From assembly GCF_002943525.1 (NCBI RefSeq), contig NZ_CP025394.1:7703001-7767000 (forward strand): a stretch of 64,000 nucleotides of DNA, given 5' to 3'. Both the position numbers and the translations under genes were made by a program. The notes below the pieces were generated by a model, which did not search any database, was not told the DNA's origin, and was given only the letters and a program-made list of their open reading frames with translations. This document shows, piece by piece, positions 15,798-23,986 of this stretch (position 1 is its first letter; each line of letters starts with the position of its first letter). Source of the DNA: Kitasatospora sp. MMS16-BH015 (GTDB lineage: Bacteria; Actinomycetota; Actinomycetes; Streptomycetales; Streptomycetaceae).

Positions 15798-16684
15798 GCA
15801 CGGCCACGGACTTCAAGCTGGGCGCCGTCATCATCACGATGGGCAACCGCCCGGCCGAGCTGAACGCGCTGATCGAGTCCGTCCGGGCCCAGGAGGGCCC
15901 GGCCGTCGAGCTGGCCGTGGTCGGCAACGGCGCGCCGCTGCCGCCGCTCCCGGCGGGCGTGCGCAGCGTCGAGCTGCCGGAGAACCTCGGCATCCCCGGC
16001 GGGCGCAACGTCGGCATCGAGCTGTTCGGCCCGGACGGGCGGGAGGTGGACGCCGTCCTCTTCCTGGACGACGACGGCGCCCTGCCCCTCAAGGACTCGG
16101 CGAAGCTGCTCCGCGAGGCGTTCACCGCCGACCCGGAGCTCGGGATCGTCTCGTTCCGGATCGCCGACCCGGACACCGGCGAGACCGCCCGGCGCCACGT
16201 GCCCCGGCTGCGGGCCAGCGACCCGCTGCGCTCCTCCCGGGTGACCACCTTCCTGGGCGGCGCCAGCGCCGTCCGGACGGCGGTCTTCCCGCGGGCCGGC
16301 CAGCTGCCCGGCGAGTTCTTCTACGCCCACGAGGAGACCGACCTCGCGTGGCGCGCGCTGGACGCGGGGTGGTCGATCGACTACCGCGCGGACATCGTGC
16401 TGCACCACCCCACCACCTCCCCGGCCCGGCACGCCACGTACTTCCACAACGTGGCCCGGAACCGGGTCTGGCTGGCGCGACGGAACCTTCCGGCCCCCCT
16501 GGTGCCTCTCTACCTGGGGGTCTGGTTGCTGCTGACCCTGGCCCGGCGTCCCTCCGGCGAGGCCGCCAAGGCCTGGCTGGGCGGCTTCCGGGCGGGCTGG
16601 AGCGAGCCCTGCGGCCCGCGACGGCCGATGAAATGGCGTACTGTATGGCGATTGACCAGGCTGGGTCGACCGCCAGTCATCTGA
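15794..16684 (+). CDS. family 2 glycosyltransferase
   Basis: This 296-residue GT-A fold glycosyltransferase has AVIITMGNRPAEL at the start, NLGIPGGRNVGI near residue 65, the metal/nucleotide-binding D92-D93-D94 in LFLDDDGAL, and FFYAHEETDLAWRA, the acceptor-side ED motif. A hydrophobic stretch near residues 238-258 may anchor it to the membrane. It likely transfers a sugar from a nucleotide donor to the product of the CDP-alcohol enzymes. Its ATG overlaps the upstream stop (ATGA). About 100 bases separate it from the exporter genes. Confidence 0.88.
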   Translation: MSTATDFKLGAVIITMGNRPAELNALIESVRAQEGPAVELAVVGNGAPLPPLPAGVRSVELPENLGIPGGRNVGIELFGPDGREVDAVLFLDDDGALPLKDSAKLLREAFTADPELGIVSFRIADPDTGETARRHVPRLRASDPLRSSRVTTFLGGASAVRTAVFPRAGQLPGEFFYAHEETDLAWRALDAGWSIDYRADIVLHHPTTSPARHATYFHNVARNRVWLARRNLPAPLVPLYLGVWLLLTLARRPSGEAAKAWLGGFRAGWSEPCGPRRPMKWRTVWRLTRLGRPPVI

Positions 16685-16786
16685 TCGCAGCCGCCGGCGG
16701 CCCCCGTCGCCGGCGGACAAATCCCCCCGTGAACCCTGTGGGTCCCCACCGGCCGCCTTGCCGGACCGATCCCGCGAAGGACGAAT

Positions 16787-17761
16787 GTGTCGACAGTGAG
16801 TGACTCCGTCAGCCTCTCAACTCCAGGTGGAGCTGATGCGGGTCTGACCCCGAAGCAGTTGGCGGACAAGTACGGCCTGACGGTCAGCGGCAAGCGCCCC
16901 GGGATCGTGGCGTACACCAAGCAGGTCTGGCAGCGACGCCACTTCATCGTGGCCTTCGCCACCGCCCGCCTGGTCGCCCAGTACACCACCGCCAAGCTCG
17001 GCCAGCTGTGGCAGGTGCTGACCCCGCTGCTCAACTGCGCGGTCTTCTTCCTGGTCTTCGGCGTCATCCTGAAGAGCCGGGACGGCATCCCCGTCTACAT
17101 CGCCTGGCTCTGCGTCGGTGTCTTCACCTTCCAGTTCACCCAGAGCGCGATCCAGTCCGGCACCCGGTCGATCTCCGACAACCTCGGCCTGATCCGCGCG
17201 CTGCACTTCCCGCGCGCCTCGATGCCGATCGCCTTCACCGTGATCCAGCTCCAGCAGCTGCTGATCTCGATGGTCGTGCTGGTCGTCATCGTGCTGGCCA
17301 ACCAGGTCCCGCCGAGCGTGACCTGGCTGCTGGTGATCCCCGCGTTGATCCTGCAGGCCATGTTCAACACCGGCCTCGCCCTGGTGATGGCCCGGATCGG
17401 CGCCAAGGCCTCCGACATCTCGCAGCTGATGCCGTTCGTGCTGCGCACCTGGATGTACCTGTCGGGCGTCATGTACAGCGTGCAGGCCCAGCTGGAGACC
17501 TACCCGAAGATCGTCCAGAAGATCGCGGACCTCAACCCGGCCTCGGTCTACATGGACCTGATGCGGTACGCGTTCATGCCGGACAGCTTCGACAAGAAGA
17601 AGTACCCCGCGCACGCGCACGACGCGGCCGGCCACGCGCTGCCGCACTACCTGACCCTCCCGCACCACGTCTGGGCGATCGCGATCGCCTGGGCCGTCGT
17701 CGCCCTCGCCTTCGGCTACCTGTTCTTCTGGAAGGCCGAGGAGGAGTACGGCCGTGGCTGA
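16787..17761 (+). CDS. ABC-2 type glycan exporter permease (Wzm/TagG-like)
   Basis: This 324-residue permease has a cytosolic N-terminus of about 65 residues and then six hydrophobic helices. It includes the ABC-2 pattern YTTAKLGQLWQVLTPLLNC and FVLRTWMYLSGVMYS. Proteins of this type move lipid-linked polysaccharides or teichoic acids across the membrane. Start GTG with GAAGGA 6 bases upstream; the alternative ATG two bases earlier runs into a stop. The ATPase partner overlaps its 3' end by 8 bases. Substrate is presumably the product of the five preceding genes. Confidence 0.9.
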   Translation: MSTVSDSVSLSTPGGADAGLTPKQLADKYGLTVSGKRPGIVAYTKQVWQRRHFIVAFATARLVAQYTTAKLGQLWQVLTPLLNCAVFFLVFGVILKSRDGIPVYIAWLCVGVFTFQFTQSAIQSGTRSISDNLGLIRALHFPRASMPIAFTVIQLQQLLISMVVLVVIVLANQVPPSVTWLLVIPALILQAMFNTGLALVMARIGAKASDISQLMPFVLRTWMYLSGVMYSVQAQLETYPKIVQKIADLNPASVYMDLMRYAFMPDSFDKKKYPAHAHDAAGHALPHYLTLPHHVWAIAIAWAVVALAFGYLFFWKAEEEYGRG

Positions 17762-18569
17762 CACCGCAACCACCGAGACCCCTGGAGCAGCGGCGATGAC
17801 CAAGGCCGACACCCGCATCCCGACCGTCGTCGTGGACGACGTGCACATCGTCTACCGGGTGCACGGCGCCGGCTCCGGCAAGGGCTCCGCCACCTCGGCG
17901 CTCAGCCGGCTGATCTCCAAGCGCAGCTCGCCCGCGATCCGCGAGGTGCACGCCGTGCGCGGCATCAGCTTCACCTCGTACCGAGGTGAGGCGGTCGGTC
18001 TGATCGGCTCCAACGGTTCCGGCAAGTCGACCATGCTGGCCGCCATCGCGGGCCTGCTGCCGACCGAGAAGGGCGGCATCTACACCAACGGCCAGCCCTC
18101 GCTGCTGGGCGTCAACGCGGCCCTGATGAACGACCTGACCGGTGACCGCAACGTCATCCTGGGCTGCCTGGCGATGGGCATGTCCCCGGAGGAGGTGAAG
18201 CGTCGCTACCAGGAGATCGTGGACTTCTCCGGCATCAACGAGAAGGGCGACTTCATCTCGCTGCCGATGCGCACCTATTCCTCGGGCATGGCGGCCCGCC
18301 TGCGCTTCTCGATCGCGGCGGCCAAGACCCACGAGGTGCTGCTCATCGACGAGGCGCTCGCCACCGGTGACCAGAAGTTCCAGAAGCGCAGCGAGGCCCG
18401 GATCCGGGAGCTCCGCAAGGAGGCCGGCACGGTCTTCCTGGTGTCGCACAACAACAACGCGATCCGGGACACCTGCGAGCGGACCATCTGGATCGAGAAG
18501 GGCGAGATGGTCATGGACGGCCACACCGACGAGGTCGTCCGCGAGTACGAGAAGTTCAACCGCGGCTGA
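17754..18569 (+). CDS. ABC exporter ATP-binding subunit (Wzt/TagH-like)
   Basis: This 271-residue ATPase has Walker A GSNGSGKST, signature TYSSGMAARL, Walker B VLLIDEALATGD and switch histidine in VFLVSHNNNAI. The long N-terminal lead before the first strand and the YSSGM signature are characteristic of polysaccharide/teichoic-acid exporters. There is no C-terminal carbohydrate-binding extension as in long Wzt proteins. It powers the permease it overlaps and closes the operon, which ends at a strong terminator. Confidence 0.93.
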   Translation: MADTATTETPGAAAMTKADTRIPTVVVDDVHIVYRVHGAGSGKGSATSALSRLISKRSSPAIREVHAVRGISFTSYRGEAVGLIGSNGSGKSTMLAAIAGLLPTEKGGIYTNGQPSLLGVNAALMNDLTGDRNVILGCLAMGMSPEEVKRRYQEIVDFSGINEKGDFISLPMRTYSSGMAARLRFSIAAAKTHEVLLIDEALATGDQKFQKRSEARIRELRKEAGTVFLVSHNNNAIRDTCERTIWIEKGEMVMDGHTDEVVREYEKFNRG

Positions 18570-18576
18570 TAATCCG

Positions 18577-18622
18577 AATGCTCCGGCCTCCCTGCCTTCT
18601 GAGACGGGGAGGCCGGAGCATT
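18577..18622 (+). terminator. intrinsic terminator of the CDP-alcohol/export operon
   Basis: A perfect 16-bp stem AATGCTCCGGCCTCCC and its complement, with a 14-base loop, is followed by TT. It lies 8 bases after the stop. It is one of the few terminators here with T residues after the stem, so operon end is well supported. Confidence 0.9.
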
Positions 18623-18663
18623 TTGGTAGAGGCGTTCGGATTACGGCTGACGTGCCGCTCGGA

Positions 18664-19152
18664 TTAGCGGCACTCGTGCACTGTGCCCTGCAGGTTGTTG
18701 TACGTTCCGGAGTCCCAGATGGGAGTGCCCGACGGCGTGTAGATCACCAGATTGCCGTCGTCCTGCACGGCGACGCGGCCCTCTGCGGCGGAGGAGTCCC
18801 CCCAGATGCACTCGAGCTGGTGGCCGTACCAAGGGTGAGAGAACAACTTGATGTACCCCTCGTGCGAGAAGCTCAGGAGGTCGGGTGTCCACCCGTTGCC
18901 CTGGTAGGTGCCGGTGGCCCACATGGCGTGGTTGTCGCTGATGCGGTAGAGCACCAGGTTGCCGTCGCACTGGAATGAGAGGCGGACCGTGCTGGAAGAA
19001 GTCGACCAGCCGCACTTCTCGTCGGGAGTGGAGAGAAGGAGGGGAATTGATTGCGTAGCGGCGGATGCGCTCGGGCTCACACCCAGAACGGTGGCGAGCG
19101 CGGAGGCGACGCATGCTGCGGTAACGGAAAGGCGCTTGACCATGCGATTCAC
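18664..19152 (-). CDS. secreted bulb-type (mannose-binding) lectin
   Basis: This 162-residue secreted protein has a signal peptide (basic start NRMVKR, hydrophobic core, cleavage near SPSASAA, about residue 32). The mature part is a B-lectin domain with two copies of the sugar-binding pattern Q-x-D-x-N-x-V-x-Y: QCDGNLVLY and QDDGNLVIY. Four Cys could form two disulfides. Such domains bind mannose-type glycans. Start GTG with GGAG 8 bases upstream. The gene and its flanks are visibly less GC-rich than the two operons it separates, which suggests later insertion. Confidence 0.9.
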   Translation of the reverse strand: MNRMVKRLSVTAACVASALATVLGVSPSASAATQSIPLLLSTPDEKCGWSTSSSTVRLSFQCDGNLVLYRISDNHAMWATGTYQGNGWTPDLLSFSHEGYIKLFSHPWYGHQLECIWGDSSAAEGRVAVQDDGNLVIYTPSGTPIWDSGTYNNLQGTVHECR

Positions 19153-19442
19153 GTGCGGATCTCCAGAATTTCTAGACGATGGCCGTGGTGAAGTGGTGCG
19201 TCAGTTCGTGTGTAAAGACTATGAAGGTCGAAGATCATCCGCAACAGAATTTTTGAATATGGGCATATGGAGCGATTGCCACGCAAGAGTAAAGACGTGA
19301 TTCTTGTGGCTGATTGCCTGGCAATGCCGCGCTTGTCCGTTTGACCGGCCCGGGGTGCGTCATGGGAGGCTCGCCGAGACGGGCTGGCAATCGGAAGCGT
19401 GTCCGAGGTGGCCACCGTGCCCGAGCGGTGTAGAACGGGGGA
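19153..19442. other. AT-richer divergent promoter region, lectin and hpn operon
   Basis: About 290 bases between lectin and hpnC, the least GC-rich part of the first 30 kb. It includes TTTTTGAATATGGGCATATGG-like AT-rich tracts and the perfect repeat ATTGCC-T-GGCAAT (19313-19325), which may be an operator for the hpn genes. No small gene is supported. Confidence 0.4.
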
Positions 19443-20393
19443 GTGACGGCAGTGGCGGCTTCGGCCAAATCAGACAATCAGACGGACGGCACCGGGTCGA
19501 CGCTGAGCAAGGCGGACCTGGAGAACTTCCCGGTGGCGCCCGGCTTCCTGCCCGCCGCCTGGCGCACCGACCTGATGGCCGTCTACGGCTTCGCCCGGCT
19601 GGTCGACGACACCGGGGACGGCGACCTCGCCGACCCGGCGGGGACGGCCCGGCTGCTGGGCGTCACTCCGGCGGAGCAGCCCGACGAGACGGTCTTCAGA
19701 CTGGCCATGCTGGACGGTCTGGAGCGCGACCTGGACCGGGCCTTCGAGGCGGCCCTGCCGGGAGCCGCGGGGGAGCCGCCCCGGCACCCGCTGCTGCGGG
19801 CCCTCGTCCCGCTGGTGCGCCGGCACGAGGTGGAGCCCGAGCCGTTCCGCCGGCTGATCGAGGCCAACCGGGTCGACCAGGTGGCCGACCGCTACCCCAC
19901 GTACCAGGACCTGCTCGAGTACTGCACCCTCTCCGCCGACCCGGTCGGCCGGCTGGTGCTGGCGCTGGCGGGGGTGAGCACCCCCGAGCGGATCGCGCTC
20001 TCCGACGCCGTCTGCACCGCGCTGCAGATCGTCGAGCACCTCCAGGACGTGGCCGAGGACCTGGCCCGCGGGCGGATCTACCTGCCCGGCGAGGACCTGG
20101 AGAAGTTCGGCGTCACCGAGGCGATGCTGGCCGAGCCCACGGCTGGTCCGCAGGTCCGGGCGCTGGTCGCGTTCGAGGTCGAACGAGCGCGCACCCTGCT
20201 CGATCGCGGCGCACCACTGGTCGGTACGGTTCGGGGAAGGCTCCGACTGCTCCTCGCGGGTTTCACCGCGGGCGGGTACGCGGCCCTGGCGGCGATCGAG
20301 ACCGCCGGGTACGACGTGCTGGCGACGCAGGCGAAGCCGGACAAGCGCCGCCTCGCAGTGAAGGCGGCGACACTCTTCGCGAAGGGAAGGTGA
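19443..20393 (+). CDS. hpnC: hydroxysqualene synthase-type enzyme HpnC
   Basis: This 316-residue protein of the squalene/phytoene synthase fold has aspartate-rich motifs DDTGD (55-59) and DVAED (202-206). In bacteria, HpnC converts presqualene diphosphate to hydroxysqualene, the second step of the three-enzyme HpnCDE route to squalene. It is the first gene of the hopanoid operon. GTG start; an in-frame GTG at 19452 is an alternative. The hpnD start overlaps its stop, so the two are translated together. Confidence 0.93.
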   Translation: MTAVAASAKSDNQTDGTGSTLSKADLENFPVAPGFLPAAWRTDLMAVYGFARLVDDTGDGDLADPAGTARLLGVTPAEQPDETVFRLAMLDGLERDLDRAFEAALPGAAGEPPRHPLLRALVPLVRRHEVEPEPFRRLIEANRVDQVADRYPTYQDLLEYCTLSADPVGRLVLALAGVSTPERIALSDAVCTALQIVEHLQDVAEDLARGRIYLPGEDLEKFGVTEAMLAEPTAGPQVRALVAFEVERARTLLDRGAPLVGTVRGRLRLLLAGFTAGGYAALAAIETAGYDVLATQAKPDKRRLAVKAATLFAKGR

Positions 20394-21292
20394 ACGCCCG
20401 CGTGGCGGCATCACCACTGGCCTCGGCTCAGGTCATGGCGGCGTACCGGTACTGCGAGGCGGTCACCGCCCTCCAGGCCCGGAACTTCAGCTACGGCATC
20501 CGCCTCCTCCCGGAGGCCAAGCGGCTCGGCATGTCGGCGCTCTACGCCCTGGCCCGCCGGGTCGACGACATCGGCGACGGCGACCTCCCGGAGGACCGCA
20601 AGGCCGAGCAGCTGCTGCGCACCCGCGAGCTGCTCGACGAGGTGCGCAAGGGCGAGGTGAGCGAGGAGGACACCGACCCGATCAAGGTGGCCCTGGCCGA
20701 CGCCGCCCGGCGCTTCCCGATCCCGCTGGACGGCTTCGACGAGCTGATCGACGGGGTCGAGATGGACCTCAAGGGCGTCGAGTACCGCACCTACGAGGAG
20801 CTCAAGGTCTACTGCCGGTGCGTGGCCGGCGCGATCGGGCGGCTCTCGCTCGGCGTCTACGGCTGCGCCGACCCGGTGAAGGGCGCCGAGTACGCCGACA
20901 CCCTGGGCCTGGCCCTGCAGCTCACCAACATCCTGCGCGACCTGCGCGAGGACGCGCTCAACGGCCGCACCTACCTGCCGACCGAGGACCTGGTCCGGTT
21001 CGGCTGCCAGCAGGGCTTCGCGTTGGACCGCCCGGCGGCCGGCGCGGACTTCACCGGGCTGATCGCCTTCGAGGCCGCGCGGGCCCAGGAGTGCTTCGAG
21101 GAGGGACTCAAGCTCCTCCCCCTGCTCGACCGCCGGAGCCGGGCCTGCACGGCCGCGATGGCGGGCATCTACCACCGCCTGCTCGGCCGGATCGCCGCCG
21201 ACCCGGAGTCGGTTCTGCGCGGTAGGGTCTCGTTGCCCGGTTGGGAGAAGGCATACGTGGCACTGGCTGGGCTCGCCGGAGGGCGTTCTTGA
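20390..21292 (+). CDS. hpnD: presqualene diphosphate synthase HpnD
   Basis: This 300-residue squalene/phytoene synthase homologue has the motifs DDIGD (59-63) and DLRED (184-188), plus RNFSYGIRLLP near the start and NGRTYLPTEDL. HpnD condenses two farnesyl diphosphates to presqualene diphosphate. The GTG forms a GTGA overlap with hpnC, but GGGAAGG abuts it. An in-frame GTG at 20402 gives better ribosome-binding spacing and may be the true start. It is paired with hpnC and hpnE as a pathway unit. Confidence 0.93.
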   Translation: MNARVAASPLASAQVMAAYRYCEAVTALQARNFSYGIRLLPEAKRLGMSALYALARRVDDIGDGDLPEDRKAEQLLRTRELLDEVRKGEVSEEDTDPIKVALADAARRFPIPLDGFDELIDGVEMDLKGVEYRTYEELKVYCRCVAGAIGRLSLGVYGCADPVKGAEYADTLGLALQLTNILRDLREDALNGRTYLPTEDLVRFGCQQGFALDRPAAGADFTGLIAFEAARAQECFEEGLKLLPLLDRRSRACTAAMAGIYHRLLGRIAADPESVLRGRVSLPGWEKAYVALAGLAGGRS

Positions 21293-21394
21293 TTCTTCGG
21301 CCAGTTCTGTCACGCTGTGTCAGCAAGAATGTACCCAAGGGTGGACACGTGGTGTCCATGAGCCGAGAGCGACACCAGGGGAGGGGGAGAAGTC

Positions 21395-22807
21395 ATGACG
21401 TCACGGCCTGACACCACCCCCACCGCCGTGGTCGTCGGCGGCGGCCTGGCCGGCCTCACGGCGGCCCTGCGCCTCGCCGAGGCCGGGCAGCGGGTGACCC
21501 TGCTGGAGAGCAGGCCCAGGCTGGGCGGCCTGGCCTTCTCCTTCCGCCGCGGCGAGCTGACCGTGGACAACGGCCAGCACGTCTACCTGCGGTGCTGCAC
21601 CGCCTACCGCGGTCTGCTCGACCGGCTGGGGGCCGCCGGGCTCACCGAGATCCAGCCCCGGCTGGACGTCCCGGTGCTGGCCGTCTCGCCCGACGGCAGC
21701 CGCCGCACGCTCGGTCGCCTGCGTCGCGCAGAGCTACCGGTGCCGCTGCACCTGGCCGCCAGTCTGGCCCGCTACCCCCACCTCTCCACGGCCGACCGGC
21801 TGCGCGTGGTGCGGGCCGCACTGGCTCTGCAGGGCCTCGACCTGACGGAGTCGGGCCTGGATCGAATGTCATTTTCCGAGTGGTTGGGCCGCCACGGACA
21901 GACCCCGCAGACCCTCGCGGCCCTCTGGGACCTGGTCGGTGTGGCGACCCTCAACGCCACCGCCGAGCAGACCTCGCTCGCGCTCGCCGCGATGGTCTTC
22001 AAGACCGGTCTGCTCTCCGACCCCGGCGCCTCCGACATCGGCATCGCCAGCCGCCCGCTGGGCGAGCTGCACCACGACAAGGCGCTGGCCGAGCTGGAGC
22101 GGGCCGGGGTGCGGGTGCTGCTGCGCGCCAAGGCCACCGAGCTCAAGACCGGCGAGGGCCGGCACGACGTGCGGCTGGAGGGCGGGGAGCTGCTCAGCGC
22201 CGACACCGTGGTGCTGGCCGGCGCCCAGGAGTCGGCCGCCGCGCTGCTGCCCGCCGGGGCCGTGGAGCAGCGGATCGACCTGCTGGGCCACGCGCCGATC
22301 CTCAACGTGCACGTGGTCTACGACCGGCAGCTGCTGCGCCGCCCGTTCTTCGCGGCGCTCGGCTCGCCGGTGCAGTGGGTCTTCGACCGCACCGCGCACT
22401 CCGGCCTGGCCGCGAGCGGCATCGGCGAGCGGCACCCGGGCGCGCAGTACCTCGCGCTCTCGCAGTCGGCCGTGCAGGAGGAGATCGACCTGCCGGTGGC
22501 CGAGCTGCGCCGCCGCTACCTGCCCGAGCTGGAGCGCCTGCTGCCGGCCGCCAGGGGCGCCGAGGTGCTCGACTTCTTCGTCACCCGGGAGCGCACGGCC
22601 ACCTTCGCGCCCGCCCCGGGCACGGCGGCGCTGCGCCCCGGCGCGCGCACCAGCGTGCCCGGCCTGCTGCTGGCCGGCGCGTGGACGGCCACCGGCTGGC
22701 CCGCCACGATGGAGAGCGCCGTGCGCAGCGGGCACGCCGCCGCCGACGCCGCCCTGGCGGGCGGCCGGCTGCCCACCGACCGGGGTGACGGCAGGTGGCC
22801 GCGATGA
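21395..22807 (+). CDS. hpnE: hydroxysqualene dehydroxylase HpnE
   Basis: This 470-residue flavoprotein of the amine-oxidase/phytoene-desaturase type has the FAD-binding VVVGGGLAGLTAALRLAEAG (residues 12-31) and, near the C-terminus, GLLLAGAWTATGWPATMESA, the second FAD-contact motif. HpnE reductively removes the hydroxyl of hydroxysqualene to give squalene. ATG with a purine-rich GGGAGGGGGAG upstream. About 100 bases separate it from hpnD, enough for a secondary promoter but none is clear. Its stop overlaps the next ATG. Confidence 0.93.
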   Translation: MTSRPDTTPTAVVVGGGLAGLTAALRLAEAGQRVTLLESRPRLGGLAFSFRRGELTVDNGQHVYLRCCTAYRGLLDRLGAAGLTEIQPRLDVPVLAVSPDGSRRTLGRLRRAELPVPLHLAASLARYPHLSTADRLRVVRAALALQGLDLTESGLDRMSFSEWLGRHGQTPQTLAALWDLVGVATLNATAEQTSLALAAMVFKTGLLSDPGASDIGIASRPLGELHHDKALAELERAGVRVLLRAKATELKTGEGRHDVRLEGGELLSADTVVLAGAQESAAALLPAGAVEQRIDLLGHAPILNVHVVYDRQLLRRPFFAALGSPVQWVFDRTAHSGLAASGIGERHPGAQYLALSQSAVQEEIDLPVAELRRRYLPELERLLPAARGAEVLDFFVTRERTATFAPAPGTAALRPGARTSVPGLLLAGAWTATGWPATMESAVRSGHAAADAALAGGRLPTDRGDGRWPR

Positions 22808-23979
22808 CGGGCGCCACCGACCTCACCACCACCGCATCAGCCCCGGCGCGCGCCGCGCGCCGGGCCCCTCACGGACAGGGAGCACCCGTGGAGCCTCGTA
22901 CGGGCACGGCCGCCAGAGCTGCGACACCGCTCAAGGAGGTGCCGTCGGTCCCCGAGCTGCTGGCGCAGGCCCGCGCGCTCTGTACCCCGGCGCTGCGCTC
23001 GGCCGTGGCCCGGCTGGCCGCGCCGATGGACACCGTGGGCGCCTACCACTTCGGCTGGATCGACCGGGACGGCAACCCCGTCGCCGGGGACGGCGGCAAG
23101 GCGGTGCGCCCGGCGCTCGCGCTGCTGTCGGCCCGGGCGGCCGGGGCCTCCTTCGAGGCCGGGGTGCCCGGCGGGGTCTCGGTCGAGCTGGTGCACAACT
23201 TCAGCCTGCTCCATGATGATCTGATGGACGGTGACGAGACCCGGCGGCACCGGGCCACCGCCTGGACGGTCTTCGGCCCCGCGCAGGCCATCCTGGTCGG
23301 CGACGCGCTGGCCACGCTGGGCACCGAGGTGCTGCTGGACGCGGCCGTGACCGGCGGGGCCACCGCCACAGACGCGGCCCGCGCCGTGCGGCTGATCACC
23401 ACCGCGACCCGCAAGCTCATCGACGGCCAGGCGATGGACGTGGCCTTCGAGCAGCGCGACACCGTCACGGTCGAGGAGTGCCTGACCATGGAGGGCGGCA
23501 AGACCGGCGCCCTGCTGGCCGCCGCCGCCGCGATCGGCGCGGTGCTCGCCGGGGCCGACGACCGCGTCTCGGACGCGCTCCAGCGCTACGGTCACCACCT
23601 GGGCCTGGCCTTCCAGGCCGTGGACGACCTGCTCGGCATCTGGGGCGCCACCGAGGTGACGGGCAAGCCGCACTGGGGCGACCTGCGCCAGCGCAAGAAG
23701 TCGCTGCCGGTCGCCGCCGCGCTCGCCGAGGGCGGGGCCGCCTCCCGCACCCTGGCCGAGCAGCTGGCCGACCCGCGCGGCCGGGGGGAGGAGAGCGAGC
23801 CGCAGCTCGCCGCCCGGGCCGCCCTGATCGAGCAGGCCGGCGGCCGCGCCTGGACCCAGGACGAGGCCCGCCGCCAGCACAAGACCGCCCTCGCCGCCCT
23901 GGACGAGGTGCCGATGTCCGACGAGGTGCGCGAGCACTTCGTCGCACTCGCCGAATTCGTGGTGGTACGAGAGAGGTGA
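22804..23979 (+). CDS. polyprenyl diphosphate synthase of the hopanoid operon
   Basis: This is a protein of about 391 residues. After an alanine-rich leader (1-50) comes the trans-prenyltransferase fold. The first aspartate motif is D138-D-L-M-D142 followed by GDETRRHR. The second is reduced to D274-D-L-L-G, with RQRKKSLPV after it, a form frequent in actinobacterial members. It most likely makes farnesyl diphosphate for HpnD; a longer-chain product cannot be excluded. ATG overlaps the hpnE stop (ATGA); an in-frame GTG 9 bases earlier is possible. Confidence 0.88.
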   Translation: MTGATDLTTTASAPARAARRAPHGQGAPVEPRTGTAARAATPLKEVPSVPELLAQARALCTPALRSAVARLAAPMDTVGAYHFGWIDRDGNPVAGDGGKAVRPALALLSARAAGASFEAGVPGGVSVELVHNFSLLHDDLMDGDETRRHRATAWTVFGPAQAILVGDALATLGTEVLLDAAVTGGATATDAARAVRLITTATRKLIDGQAMDVAFEQRDTVTVEECLTMEGGKTGALLAAAAAIGAVLAGADDRVSDALQRYGHHLGLAFQAVDDLLGIWGATEVTGKPHWGDLRQRKKSLPVAAALAEGGAASRTLAEQLADPRGRGEESEPQLAARAALIEQAGGRAWTQDEARRQHKTALAALDEVPMSDEVREHFVALAEFVVVRER

Positions 23980-23986
23980 ATGCACG

